From: Pseudomonas sp. EpS/L25
GTDB taxonomy: Bacteria; Pseudomonadota; Gammaproteobacteria; Pseudomonadales; Pseudomonadaceae
Length of the DNA stretch: 64,000 nucleotides
Reading direction: 5' to 3'
Assembly: GCF_001512295.1 (NCBI RefSeq)
Contig: NZ_LNUP01000015.1
Span: forward strand, 651,323-715,322
Part shown: positions 40,129-49,285 of the stretch, piece by piece
Numbering within the stretch: position 1 is the stretch's first letter
Layout of the letters: every line of letters starts with the position of its first letter
Program-made: the position numbers and the translations under genes
Notes under the pieces: model-generated
The model's database searches: none
The model's input: the letters and a program-made list of their open reading frames with translations, nothing else
What the model was told of the DNA's origin: nothing

Positions 40129-40164
40129 GTAGGTTGGGCTTCGTTGGCGCTCAACCCAACCTAC
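40129..40164. repeat. Intergenic palindrome GTAGGTTGGG...CCCAACCTAC
   Basis: GTAGGTTGGGCTTCG (40129-40143) and GCTCAACCCAACCTAC (40149-40164) are inverted. It is the same family as 20931-20972 and as the outer ends of elements A and B. Confidence 0.65.
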
Positions 40165-40183
40165 CGCCAACCCTCTGCCAACG

Positions 40184-40209
40184 AAAAAGGCGCCCCAAGG
40201 CGCCTTCTT
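40184..40209. terminator. Bidirectional terminator between the DedA gene and ilvE
   Basis: AAGGCGCC (40187-40194) pairs with GGCGCCTT (40199-40206) around CCAA, flanked by an A-run on the left and a T-rich tail on the right. It suits both converging genes. Confidence 0.85.
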
Positions 40210-40230
40210 CAAACCAAGCCAACCCCCAAG

Positions 40231-41250
40231 TCAGACCTTGACGATCCAACCCTCCGGCGCCGGCTTGTCACCGGTCTGGATACCGGTCAACTCCTCGTAT
40301 AGCTTGCGCGTCACCGGACCGACCTCGGTCAGGCTGTGGAAGACGTGCAGCTTCTCGCCGTACTGGATGCCACCGATGGGCGTGATCACCGCGGCGGTGC
40401 CGCAGGCGCCGGCTTCGACGAACTGATCGAGCTGATCGATGAAGACATCGCCTTCGATCACTTCCAGGTCCAGACGGTCGCGGGCCAGTTCCATCAGCGA
40501 CATGCGGGTCACGCCCGGCAGTACGGATTCGGAGCGCGGGGTGATGAACTTGCCGTCGCCGGTGATGGCGAAGAAGTTGGCCGAGCCGACTTCCTCGATC
40601 TTGCGATGGGTCAGGGGGTCCAGATAGATGCAGTCGGCGAAGCCTTCGGCCTTGGCCTGGGCGCCGGGCATCAGGCTCGCGGCGTAGTTGCCGCCGACCT
40701 TGGCGGCACCGGTGCCCTGGGGCGCGGCGCGGTCGTAGCTGGAGATGACGAAGTTGTGCGGGGTCATGCCGCCCTTGAAGTAGGCGCCGACCGGGATGCC
40801 GAACACCACGAAGTGGAATTCGGGGGCGGTACGCACGCCGATGTTGTCCCCCACGCCGATGACGAAGGGGCGCAGGTAGAAGGCGCCACCACTGCCGTAG
40901 GGCGGAATCCAGGCCTCGTTGGCCTTGACCACCTGCTGGCAGGCGTCGATGAACATCTCGGTGGGGACCGGCGGCATCAGCAGGCGGGCGCAGCTCTTGT
41001 GCATGCGCGCGGCATTGCGGTCGGGACGGAAGAGGTTGACCGAGCCGTCCTGGCAGCGATAGGCCTTGAGGCCTTCGAAGCACTGCTGGCCGTAGTGGAT
41101 GGCCGTGGAGCCTTCGCTGATGTGCAACTGGTTGTCGCGGGTCAGCTCCCCGGGCTCCCAGCTGCCGTTGCGATAGGTGGCGATGAAGCGGAAGTCGGTC
41201 TTGACGTAGTCGAAGCCGAGGGTCTTCCAATCGATGTCCGCAGCGCTCAT
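40231..41250 (-). CDS. ilvE: Branched-chain amino acid aminotransferase
   Basis: A 339-residue PLP class-IV aminotransferase of the BCAT type that interconverts branched-chain 2-oxo acids with Leu, Ile and Val. It starts MSAADIDWKTLGFDYVKTDF. The PLP lysine lies in GTGAAKVGGNYAASLMP (about residue 193), and GSANFFAI and AVITPIGGIQYG are typical of the second half. The length and N-terminal arm fit the longer BCAT group rather than E. coli IlvE (309 residues). It is monocistronic. Confidence 0.95.
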   Translation of the reverse strand: MSAADIDWKTLGFDYVKTDFRFIATYRNGSWEPGELTRDNQLHISEGSTAIHYGQQCFEGLKAYRCQDGSVNLFRPDRNAARMHKSCARLLMPPVPTEMFIDACQQVVKANEAWIPPYGSGGAFYLRPFVIGVGDNIGVRTAPEFHFVVFGIPVGAYFKGGMTPHNFVISSYDRAAPQGTGAAKVGGNYAASLMPGAQAKAEGFADCIYLDPLTHRKIEEVGSANFFAITGDGKFITPRSESVLPGVTRMSLMELARDRLDLEVIEGDVFIDQLDQFVEAGACGTAAVITPIGGIQYGEKLHVFHSLTEVGPVTRKLYEELTGIQTGDKPAPEGWIVKV

Positions 41251-41464
41251 AGATCCTCGCAGTGCTCTCCGGCGCCTGGGCCGGTCGTGTCAGGGGTTGC
41301 CGTGCGCCTCGCCGGCGACGGTTCAAGGGATGGACGGGAGCGAACTCGTCCTCAGACTGTGAAAGATACCGCTTATCCGGACCGGCGGGGGCACCTTTCA
41401 GCCAATCGGGTCTCCAAATCCTGACGCTGGCCCTTTGCCGCCTCTGCCTGCTGCCTCAGGCTAA

Positions 41465-41605
41465 GAGTCTATTCAACGTCTCGCGAGCTAGAGCCAAACA
41501 AGGCGAAGAGACCCGGGGAAGCGCAGTTTACGAGTGGTAAATGAGCATCCCGGAGGTCTTTTCGACGCCGTTTGGCCGCTGCGCAGGAGACTTTGAACTG
41601 CCTCC
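41465..41605. repeat. MITE-like palindromic element, copy 3 (inverted)
   Basis: A 141-bp element in the 384-bp gap upstream of the small exported protein. Ends GAGTCTATTCAACGTCTC and GGAGACTTTGAACTGCCTC are imperfect inverted repeats. The core reads GTTTACGAGTGGTAAATGAG, the reverse complement of that in copies 1 and 2. Blocks GAGCTAGAGCCAAACAAGGC and CGCCGTTTGGCC also match copy 2 inverted. A short open frame over it appears to be fortuitous. Confidence 0.78.
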
Positions 41606-41634
41606 AAGGCCCGGGTCTCCACTAGGAGTACATC

Positions 41635-42126
41635 TTGAAAACAACGATGGCGTTGCTGGGTGCCCTGACCCTGCCAACGCTGCCGGCGCAGGCCGCCGGT
41701 ATCTTCACCGATGCCTTCGATTCGGCACTCAATCGCCGGGTCATCGAGTGGCGTGGCGCGCCCTCGCCCGAAGGCATCGTCTTCAGCGTGATCGCCAGCC
41801 AGTTCAAGACCAGTGCCGGCCACGCCACCACCGATTTCCGTACCCAGCTGTCCACCTTCGGCGACAAGGTGCGCTTCCATGGCTGCAGTGCCAGCCGCTG
41901 GGAGATGAATGGCCGGCTGTACCTGCCGCTCAAGGGCCAGTACCGCATGGCTGGCCTGGACGAGCGCTACGGCGAGTACTTCGTCGCCCAGCCCACCCGC
42001 CAGGACCTGGAGTGGGTGGCCATGAACACCCGCGTCGACTATCGCCTCTGCCGCCTGCGTGAGACCCTCTCCGCCGAGGACCTGCAGGGCTTGCGCTGGG
42101 TGTTGCAGGCGGCGGAGGCCGATTAG
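41635..42126 (+). CDS. Small exported protein of unknown function (TTG start)
   Basis: A 163-residue predicted periplasmic protein. A short Sec signal, MKTTMALLGALTLPTLPAQA, precedes the mature part GIFTDAFDSALNRRVIEWRG. It has two cysteines well apart (GCSAS and YRLCRL) and no motif I recognise. The likely start is TTG at 41635, because AGGAG lies six bases upstream and it gives a complete signal peptide. It stands between repeat copy 3 and the converging alcohol dehydrogenase. Confidence 0.75.
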   Translation: MKTTMALLGALTLPTLPAQAAGIFTDAFDSALNRRVIEWRGAPSPEGIVFSVIASQFKTSAGHATTDFRTQLSTFGDKVRFHGCSASRWEMNGRLYLPLKGQYRMAGLDERYGEYFVAQPTRQDLEWVAMNTRVDYRLCRLRETLSAEDLQGLRWVLQAAEAD

Positions 42127-42132
42127 CGTGGC

Positions 42133-43176
42133 CTAGCTGAAATCGGTGATCACCGTGACCCCGGTGCCCTGGAAGCTATCCATCTGCATCAGCGCCGCGA
42201 TGGAGTCGGCGAGGCCGATCTTCCGGCCGATCAGTTTGTCCGGGGCCAGGGTGCCCTTGTGCAGCATGGCCATCAGCACATCGTAGCGATGGGCCTGCAT
42301 GCCATGGCTGCCGAGGATCTCCAGTTCGTGGGCGATCACCCTATCCATCGGCAGCGCGGGCGTCGCCTGGTCACCCAGCAACAGGCCCACCTGGACGTGC
42401 TTGCCACGCTTGCGCAGGCTGGCGATGGAATTGAAACAGGTGGTGGGATGACCCAGGGCGTCGAGGGAGACGTGGGCGCCGCCACCGGTGATCTCCCGCA
42501 CCGCCTCCGGCACGCTGGCCACCTGGGTGGCGTCGATGGTGGCCATCGCGCCGAGCCGGCGGGCGAGTTCCAGTTTGTCCGAGGTTATGTCGATGGCCAC
42601 CACCTGGGCGCCCAGGGCGCTGGCGATCATGATGGCGGAGAGCCCGACGCCACCACAGCCGTGTACCGCGACCCATTGGCCGGCCTTGAGCTGGCCCTGG
42701 TCGACCACTGCCCGGAAGGCCGTGACGAAGCGGCAGCCCAGGCTCGCCGCGGTGGCGAAGCCCAGGTTGTCGGGCAGGGCCACCAGGTTGAGGTCGGCCT
42801 GGTGGATGCCCACGTACTGGGCGAAGGAGCCCCAGTGGGTGAAGCCGGGCTGGAACTGGTGATCGCAGACCTGCTGGTGGCCGGCATGGCACTGGGGGCA
42901 GGCCCCACAGCCGCCGACGAAGGGCACCGTCACCCGATCGCCGACCTGCCAGCGGGTCACGTCCTTGCCCACCGCCTCGACGATTCCGGCCAGTTCGTGA
43001 CCCGGGACGTGGGGCAGTTCGATATCGGGGTCGTGGCCCATCCAGCCGTGCCAGTCGCTGCGGCAGACGCCGGTCGCCATGACCTTGAGCACCACGCCGT
43101 GGTTCTCGGGGGTCGGGTCCGGCACCGTGGTGAGGCGCGGCGGCGCGGAAAAGGCTTCGTAGACGATGGCTTTCAT
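42133..43176 (-). CDS. Zinc-dependent alcohol dehydrogenase family protein
   Basis: A 347-residue medium-chain dehydrogenase. Catalytic zinc ligands are Cys in [12 protein letters not shown] and His-Glu in VPGHELAG. The structural zinc cluster is [17 protein letters not shown]. The NAD(P)-binding block is [25 protein letters not shown]. It resembles AdhP-like enzymes that oxidise primary alcohols. It is divergent from an Lrp-type regulator gene, which probably controls it. Confidence 0.92.
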   Translation of the reverse strand: MKAIVYEAFSAPPRLTTVPDPTPENHGVVLKVMATGVCRSDWHGWMGHDPDIELPHVPGHELAGIVEAVGKDVTRWQVGDRVTVPFVGGCGACPQCHAGHQQVCDHQFQPGFTHWGSFAQYVGIHQADLNLVALPDNLGFATAASLGCRFVTAFRAVVDQGQLKAGQWVAVHGCGGVGLSAIMIASALGAQVVAIDITSDKLELARRLGAMATIDATQVASVPEAVREITGGGAHVSLDALGHPTTCFNSIASLRKRGKHVQVGLLLGDQATPALPMDRVIAHELEILGSHGMQAHRYDVLMAMLHKGTLAPDKLIGRKIGLADSIAALMQMDSFQGTGVTVITDFS

Positions 43177-43261
43177 GGGCGGACCTCGAAGGGAAAGTCC
43201 TTCCAGTATGGCGAAGTACCCTGAATTAGCCTGTCTAAATGCCTTCTATTCGACTTGGAAA

Positions 43262-43278
43262 GTGAAATATTCTTTCAC
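43262..43278. promoter_or_regulatory. Palindromic operator between the alcohol dehydrogenase and Lrp-type genes
   Basis: The 17-bp perfect palindrome GTGAAATATTCTTTCAC has arms GTGAAA and TTTCAC around a 5-base AT-rich centre. It is 31 bases before the regulator's ATG in the divergent promoter region, a good candidate for the Lrp/AsnC-type protein itself. Confidence 0.55.
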
Positions 43279-43308
43279 CTCGGGATTCTCTGGAGAAGGA
43301 ATCTTTCC

Positions 43309-43785
43309 ATGACTACATTCGATCGCCTGGACGCCGCCATTGTTGAGCGGCTACAGCGCGATGGTCGGCTATCCAATGCGCGGCTGGCCGAGCAACTGGC
43401 GCTGAGCGAGGCCTCCTGCTGGCGTCGGCAGAAGCGGCTGGAAGAGGCAGGCGTCATCGAGGGCTACCAGGCGGTGGTCAATCGGCGGCGGTTGGGGATC
43501 GGGGTGATGGCCTTCGTGCAGATCGGCTGCACCCAGCACAGCGAAGAGGTGACGGCGCAATTCGAGGCCATCATCGGCGCCTCGGCCAATGTGCTGGCCT
43601 GCTACAACGTCACCGGCGAGGCGGACTTCCTGCTGCACGTGGTGGCCCGCGACCTGGACGACTACAGCCGTTTCGTCGAGCAGGTGCTGCGTAAGCTGCC
43701 GGGCGTGTTCAACATTCGCTCCAACCTCTGCCTGCGCGAGTTGAAGAGCGAGCGGCGCCTGCCGGTGGACTATCTGGTCGACTAG
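43309..43785 (+). CDS. Lrp/AsnC family transcriptional regulator
   Basis: A 158-residue feast/famine regulator. The N-terminal winged helix reads DRLDAAIVERLQRDGRLSNA...LSEASCWRRQKRLEEAGVIEGYQAVV. The C-terminal RAM domain has VLACYNVTGEADFLLHVVARDL. The start at 43309 has AGAAGGA upstream; an 18-residue longer reading is unlikely. It overlaps the stop of the converging exonuclease gene by four bases. Confidence 0.93.
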   Translation: MTTFDRLDAAIVERLQRDGRLSNARLAEQLALSEASCWRRQKRLEEAGVIEGYQAVVNRRRLGIGVMAFVQIGCTQHSEEVTAQFEAIIGASANVLACYNVTGEADFLLHVVARDLDDYSRFVEQVLRKLPGVFNIRSNLCLRELKSERRLPVDYLVD

Positions 43786-44474
43786 CCCGCCAACGCCTGC
43801 ACGGCCTGCCAGGTGGCCGGTGACTCGCTGGCCAGGGCCTGGACCAGGGCGGCCTTGAGGCGGCAGTCGGGCAGGGCACGGTGGGTGTCCTGCACCGTGA
43901 CACCCTGGTTGCGGGCGGCCATCGCCAGCGCTTTGCGCCGCCAGCCGTCCTGGCTGCGGCTGTCCAGGCTCGGTTCCTGCCAGAACTGGGCATAGAGTTG
44001 CATCAGGCAGTGCAGGCGGGTGCCGTCCACCAGTTGCACCGGCGGCGTCTCCCGTTCCAGCTCCGGGGGCAGCACCAGACCGTGCAGCCGAGCGTTGTGC
44101 GACAGCAGGCGATAGTCGAAGGCCATGCCGTAGGCCAGCACGGTACGGCTCTGCAGCAAGGGCCAGAGTTGGGCGAACACCGCGGGAAAGGCGGGTGCCT
44201 GGGCCAGGTCGGCATCGGTCAGGCCGTGGATCAGCGTCGCCTCGCGCGGCACGGCGATGGAGGGGCGCACCAGGGTATTGAGCAGCACCCGACCGCTCAG
44301 GGTCATCACCGCGACCTCGATCAGTTGGGCGTCTTCACCGAGGCCGGTGGCCTCGGTGTCCAGCACCAGAACGTCCTGTTCCAGCCAACGGCGGGCTTGC
44401 TCGCGCACGAGCGCTTGCTGGGCGTTGTAGCGGGGCACGGCCCCGCTGGGAAAGGACGACGACAACGAATTCAT
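43782..44474 (-). CDS. 3'-5' exonuclease, DEDDh (DnaQ-like)
   Basis: A 230-residue exonuclease. The five DEDDh residues are in LVLDTEATGLGED (Asp, Glu), AYGMAFDYRLLSHN (Asp) and DTHRALPDCRLKAAL (His, Asp). HGLTDADL and ARNQGV fit the DnaQ/exonuclease X group. Role: proofreading or repair trimming of DNA, or RNA 3' ends; which one cannot be told. The start at 44474 (MNSLSSSF) is preferred to a TTG eight codons earlier. It is divergent from polB. Confidence 0.9.
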   Translation of the reverse strand: MNSLSSSFPSGAVPRYNAQQALVREQARRWLEQDVLVLDTEATGLGEDAQLIEVAVMTLSGRVLLNTLVRPSIAVPREATLIHGLTDADLAQAPAFPAVFAQLWPLLQSRTVLAYGMAFDYRLLSHNARLHGLVLPPELERETPPVQLVDGTRLHCLMQLYAQFWQEPSLDSRSQDGWRRKALAMAARNQGVTVQDTHRALPDCRLKAALVQALASESPATWQAVQALAG

Positions 44475-44678
44475 GACACTGCCTGAAACGATAACCAAGA
44501 AGGCGCCCAGTAGCCGAGCGAGTCGGCTCTACGACGGGTGTGGGCATTCGATGCAAGATCATCGCCATAGGACACAGAGCTTTCCGTCGGTGCGACGAGC
44601 GGACCACTGGGCGCGCCGGGGTCGCCCGGCCCGGCCGGCCTTGCGAGAATGGCGCCCCGAGCGAATGAGAGGAGCGCG

Positions 44679-47018
44679 ATGGCCGTGGCCGCCGCCCAGG
44701 GTTTTCTGCTGACACGCCTCTGGCGCGAGACTCCAACCGGAACGGAACTGGTGTTCTGGTTCGCCACCGACGCAGGGCCGCGGCAACTGCGGGTGCCGGG
44801 GCAACAGGTGGTGGCCTTCGCCCCCGCAGCGCGACGAGCGGACATCGAACAGCTGCTGCCAGCCGGGGTGGAACTGCGCGAGTTGGCGCTGCAGGACTTC
44901 CAGCGACGCCCCGTCCTGGGGCTCTATGCGCCGCGCCATCGCATCCTGCGTGACCTGGAGCAGCGGCTCACGGCGGCGGGCATCGAGGTCTACGAGGCGG
45001 ACATCGCCCCGGCGGATCGCTTCCTCATGGAGCGTTTCATCACCGCGCCGGTCCAGTTGCCGGACGGCGAGTCCGCGCCGCTGCGGCCCGCGCCCGACTA
45101 CCGCCCGCAGCTGCGCACCCTGTCGCTGGACATCGAGACCAGCGAGCGCGGCGAGCTCTACAGCATCGGCCTGCACGGCTGCGGCCAGCGCCAGGTGTAC
45201 ATGCTCGGCCCGCCCACCGGGGAAGACGCCGCGGTGGACTTCGACCTGGAATACGTCGACGACCGCGCCACTCTCTTGCAGCGCCTCAACGCCTGGCTGG
45301 CGCGCCATGATCCCGACGTCATCATCGGCTGGAGCGTGTTGCAGTTCGACATCCGGGTGCTCCACGAACATGCGCGCAAACTGGGCGTGCCGCTGCACCT
45401 GGGGCGTGGCTCCGTGGAGGACGATCGCTACGAACCCGGCGGCCAGGGCCGGCCGTTCCATGCCCTGCTGGCCGGGCGGCCGATCATCGACGGGGTGGAG
45501 GCGCTCAAGTCGGCGACCTGGGTGTTTCCCTCCTACAGCCTGGAGAACGTCAGCCGCACCCTGCTGGGCGAAGGCAAGGCCATCGACAATCCCCACGACC
45601 GCATGGCCTCCATCAACCGGATGTTCGCCAGCGAGAAGAGTGCCCTGGCGCGCTACAACCTGGTGGACTGCGAGCTGGTCACCCGCATCTTCGCCAGGAC
45701 CGAGCTGCTGCGCTTCCTCCTGGAGCGGGCCAGCGTCACCGGTCTGCCGCTGGAGCGCCACGGTGCCTCCATCGCCGCCTTCTACCACCTCTATCTGCCG
45801 CTGATGCACCGCCAGGGCTTCGTCGCGCCCAATCTCGGCGCCCAGCCGCCCGAGGCCAGTCCCGGCGGCTTCGTCATGGATTCCCGGCCGGGGCTCTACG
45901 ACTCGGTGCTGGTGCTGGACTACAAGAGCCTCTACCCGTCGCTGATCCGCACCTTCCTCATCGACCCGGTGGGGCTGGTGGAGGGTCTGGCGCTGCCCGA
46001 GGCCGAGACGGTGCCGGGCTTTCGCGGGGCGCGCTTCCATCGCACCCGGCACTGCCTGCCGGAGATGGTGGCGCGGGTCTGGGAGGGGCGCGACGCCGCC
46101 AAGCGCGCTGGCAACGCGCCCCTGGCCCAGGCGCTGAAGATCATCATGAACAGCTTCTATGGCGTGCTGGGCACGCCGCACTGCCGCTTCTTCGATCACC
46201 GCCTGGCCTCGTCCATCACCCTGCGCGGCCATGAGGTCATGCACCGCACCCGCGAGCTGATCGAGGCGCGCGGCCACCAGGTGATCTATGGCGACACCGA
46301 CTCCACCTTCGTCTGGCTCGGCCGCGCCCATGAAGAAGCCGACGCCGAGCGCATCGGCCGCGAGCTGGTGGGGGCGGTCAACGCCCACTGGCGCGAGCAG
46401 CTGCAGGCCGAGCTGGGGCTGGACAGCCACCTGGAGCTGCAGTACGAGACCCACTTCGCCCGCTTCCTCATGCCCACCATTCGCGGCGCGGAGGAGGGCA
46501 GCAAGAAGAGATACGCCGGGCTCCGGCCCGCGGCGGACGGACAGCCGGAACTGGTGTTCAAGGGCCTGGAGACGGTGCGCAGCGACTGGTCGCCCCTGGC
46601 CCAGCGTTTCCAGCGCGAGCTGTACCTGCGCGTCTTCACCGGCGAACCCCATGCCGACTACGTGCGCGACTTCGTCGCTCGTACCCGCGCCGGCGAGTTC
46701 GACGACCTGCTGGTCTATCGCAAGCGCCTGCGCCGGCCGCTGGAGGAGTACCAGAGCAACGTCTCGCCCCAGGTGCGGGCCGCGCGGCTGGTGGACGCGG
46801 AAAACGCCCGCCTCGGCCGCCGCAGCCAGTTCCGCCGCGGTGGCTGGATCAGCTACCTGATCACCATCGCCGGTGCCGAACCGGTCGAGCTGCCCCATGC
46901 GCCGCCGGACTACGACCACTACGAACAGCGCCAGCTGGCGCCGGTGGCCGATGCCATCCTGCCCTTCGTCGGCGACCGCTTCGACCGGCTGCTGGATCGG
47001 CAACTGGGGTTGTTCTGA
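44679..47018 (+). CDS. polB: DNA polymerase II
   Basis: A 779-residue family-B polymerase, matching the size of E. coli PolB (783). Exonuclease motif I is SLDIETSERG (about residue 150). Polymerase motif A is DYKSLYPSLI, motif B KIIMNSFYGVLG and motif C YGDTDSTFVWL. PolB restarts stalled forks and bypasses lesions. The ATG at 44679 has GAGAGGAG six bases upstream and is preferred to one ten codons earlier. I see no LexA box (CTG-N10-CAG) in front, unlike E. coli where polB is SOS-induced. Confidence 0.97.
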   Translation: MAVAAAQGFLLTRLWRETPTGTELVFWFATDAGPRQLRVPGQQVVAFAPAARRADIEQLLPAGVELRELALQDFQRRPVLGLYAPRHRILRDLEQRLTAAGIEVYEADIAPADRFLMERFITAPVQLPDGESAPLRPAPDYRPQLRTLSLDIETSERGELYSIGLHGCGQRQVYMLGPPTGEDAAVDFDLEYVDDRATLLQRLNAWLARHDPDVIIGWSVLQFDIRVLHEHARKLGVPLHLGRGSVEDDRYEPGGQGRPFHALLAGRPIIDGVEALKSATWVFPSYSLENVSRTLLGEGKAIDNPHDRMASINRMFASEKSALARYNLVDCELVTRIFARTELLRFLLERASVTGLPLERHGASIAAFYHLYLPLMHRQGFVAPNLGAQPPEASPGGFVMDSRPGLYDSVLVLDYKSLYPSLIRTFLIDPVGLVEGLALPEAETVPGFRGARFHRTRHCLPEMVARVWEGRDAAKRAGNAPLAQALKIIMNSFYGVLGTPHCRFFDHRLASSITLRGHEVMHRTRELIEARGHQVIYGDTDSTFVWLGRAHEEADAERIGRELVGAVNAHWREQLQAELGLDSHLELQYETHFARFLMPTIRGAEEGSKKRYAGLRPAADGQPELVFKGLETVRSDWSPLAQRFQRELYLRVFTGEPHADYVRDFVARTRAGEFDDLLVYRKRLRRPLEEYQSNVSPQVRAARLVDAENARLGRRSQFRRGGWISYLITIAGAEPVELPHAPPDYDHYEQRQLAPVADAILPFVGDRFDRLLDRQLGLF

Positions 47019-47137
47019 GCGCGGGTGGGGCAGGCCCTCACCCCAACCCTCTCCCGCAAGCGGGAGAGGAGCTGTAGTCGAGGTACAAGGGTGGACGACG
47101 GTGCAGCCTTATCCAGGCGTCACCGGAACCCCGGCGA

Positions 47138-47170
47138 CAAAAAGCCCCGCCGGTAGTGCCGGCGGGGCTT
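47138..47170 (-). terminator. Rho-independent terminator of the chemoreceptor gene
   Basis: A perfect 12-bp stem, AAGCCCCGCCGG (47142-47153) with CCGGCGGGGCTT (47159-47170), has a TAGTG loop. The A-run at 47138-47143 reads as a U-run on the minus-strand transcript. It lies 17 bases after the chemoreceptor stop. Confidence 0.85.
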
Positions 47171-47187
47171 GGCGTAATGCGGTGGGA

Positions 47188-49131
47188 TCAGGCCTTGAAG
47201 CGACGGACCAGGCTGTTCAGTTCGCCGGAGAGGTGCGACAGGCGCGAGGAGTCGTGGCTGGTGGACTGGGCCAGGCCTTCCACCTGCAGGGCATCGTCCT
47301 GGATCTGGGCGATGTGGCGATTGATGTCCTCGGCCACCTGGTGCTGTTCCTCGGCCGCGGCGGCGATCTGCAGGGCCTGGTTGCGGATGTCGTCCACCGA
47401 ATGGCGGATGCCTTCGAAGCTGCCGCGGGCCTCGCTGATCGAGGTCACGCTGGTCTGCGAGAGCTGCAGGCTGGTCTCGATCTGGCGGGTGACTTCCTGG
47501 GTCTTGCGCGCCAGGTTGCCCAGCAGCCCGTCGATCTCGCCGGTGGAGTCGGCGGTGCGCTTGGCCAGGGCGCGCACCTCGTCGGCCACCACGGCGAAGC
47601 CGCGGCCCTGCTCGCCGGCCCGGGCCGCCTCGATGGCGGCGTTGAGCGCCAGCAGGTTGGTCTGCTCGGCGATGCCGCGGATGGTGTCGAGGATGGTGTT
47701 GATGTTCTGGCTGTCCTGCTCCAGCACGGCCATGGCCTGGGCCGACTGGGACAGGCTGCCGCTGAGCTGGTTGACGTTGCCGGTGGCCCGCTCGATCTGG
47801 CCGTAACCTTCCTGCACCTTGTGATGGCCGACGTCGGCGGACGCCGCGGCCTGGCTGCAGGAGCGGGCGACCTCGTTGGAAGTGGCGACCATCTCGTTGA
47901 AGGCGGTGGACACCAGCTCCACGGCTTCGCGCTGGCGACCGGCCACCTCGTTCATGCTGGCGGCGGCCTGGGTGGTGGTCTGGGACGCCTGCTGCAGGTC
48001 GTTGGAGGCCTGGCCGATGCGTTGCACCAGCTGGCGAATGCTGGCGAGGAACTGGTTGAACCAGCCGGCCAGGGTGGCGGTTTCGTCCTTGCCCTGCACG
48101 TTCAGGCTCTTGGTCAGGTCGCCTTCGCCCTGGGCGATGGATTCCAGGCCGGCGGACACGCCGCGGATCGGCCGCACGATCATGCCGGCGAAGGCGGCGC
48201 CGAGCAGGGCGAACACCAGCGCCAGCACGGCGGTGATACCGGCGATCTGCCAGGTCAGGCGGGTGGCCTTGCCCATCACCTCGCTACGCTCGATCAGACC
48301 GATGAATTTCCAGCCTAGGTCCTTGGCCTGATAGACGTTGACCATGTAGTCGGTGCCACCCAGGGTGACCTCGCCCAGGCCGCTCTGGATGCCGCTCAGG
48401 GTCTGGTAGGCATCGCCCAGCTCCTTGAGCTGCTTGAAGTTGTGCTTGGGATCGCGGGGATCGACCAGCACATTGCCGCTGTCTTCCACCAGCATCAGGT
48501 AGCCGCTCTGGCCGAGGGTGATGCTCTTCACCAGGTCGGTCAGCTGCTTGAGGGAGATGTCCAGGCCGACCACGCCGCGCACCTTGCCGCTGGCGTCTTC
48601 CAGCGTCCGCACCACGCCCATCAGGGAGACGTCATCGGTCGCCCAGTAGTAGGCCGGCGTCCGCACCACCTTGCCCGGATTGGCGATGGCGGTCTGGTAC
48701 CAGGGCCGCACGCGCGGGTCGTAGTTGGCCAGCTTGGCGTCGTCCGGCCAGCTGACGTAGCCGCCGTCGGCCAGGCCCACCGACAGATAGGCGGTGGTGG
48801 GGTGGGTCTTGGCGAAGCGAGTGAAATAGGCCAGCGCCTGCTGGCCGGCTTCCGGCTGCGGCAACTGGGCGGCATCGGCGCCGCTGTAGTTCTTCAGGCC
48901 TTCCAGCGCGACTATGGCCGGCTCCTTGGCGAGGAAGTCGACGTTCTGCTGGATACCGGAGAAGAACTGCTGGATGTTGCGATCGATCTGGCGGATTTCG
49001 CGCCCGCTGCCGTCGAGGAAGTCGTCGGTGGCCTGGCTGCGCACGTTCATGATGACCACGCCCGCCACCAGGATCACCGGGAGGCAGGCGGTTACCGCGA
49101 AAAGCGAGGTGAGTTTCTGCTTGATGTTCAT
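47188..49131 (-). CDS. Methyl-accepting chemotaxis protein with dCache sensor
   Basis: A 647-residue chemoreceptor. Membrane segment 1 lies at about residues 8-28, a periplasmic double-Cache domain at about 35-280, membrane segment 2 at about 295-315, HAMP next, then the signalling domain with the hairpin tip [20 protein letters not shown]. The sensor keeps [23 protein letters not shown] and GVVGLDIS, which resembles the amino-acid-binding dCache_1 pattern (Arg, Trp-Tyr, Tyr, Asp). An amino acid or amine ligand is therefore plausible. It is monocistronic. Confidence 0.93.
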   Translation of the reverse strand: MNIKQKLTSLFAVTACLPVILVAGVVIMNVRSQATDDFLDGSGREIRQIDRNIQQFFSGIQQNVDFLAKEPAIVALEGLKNYSGADAAQLPQPEAGQQALAYFTRFAKTHPTTAYLSVGLADGGYVSWPDDAKLANYDPRVRPWYQTAIANPGKVVRTPAYYWATDDVSLMGVVRTLEDASGKVRGVVGLDISLKQLTDLVKSITLGQSGYLMLVEDSGNVLVDPRDPKHNFKQLKELGDAYQTLSGIQSGLGEVTLGGTDYMVNVYQAKDLGWKFIGLIERSEVMGKATRLTWQIAGITAVLALVFALLGAAFAGMIVRPIRGVSAGLESIAQGEGDLTKSLNVQGKDETATLAGWFNQFLASIRQLVQRIGQASNDLQQASQTTTQAAASMNEVAGRQREAVELVSTAFNEMVATSNEVARSCSQAAASADVGHHKVQEGYGQIERATGNVNQLSGSLSQSAQAMAVLEQDSQNINTILDTIRGIAEQTNLLALNAAIEAARAGEQGRGFAVVADEVRALAKRTADSTGEIDGLLGNLARKTQEVTRQIETSLQLSQTSVTSISEARGSFEGIRHSVDDIRNQALQIAAAAEEQHQVAEDINRHIAQIQDDALQVEGLAQSTSHDSSRLSHLSGELNSLVRRFKA

Positions 49132-49285
49132 CGAAAGCCCCGGTCGCGCCCTGGCGCGAAGAATGACGGCGACATGCCTTCACTCTGCATCGGCCTGGAA
49201 AGGTCCGACTTGATACGGGGTGAGAAATTATTCCATCTGGTCCGCAGCAAGGCGGAAAATCGTCGATCGGTCGGCTAACGGCTCG

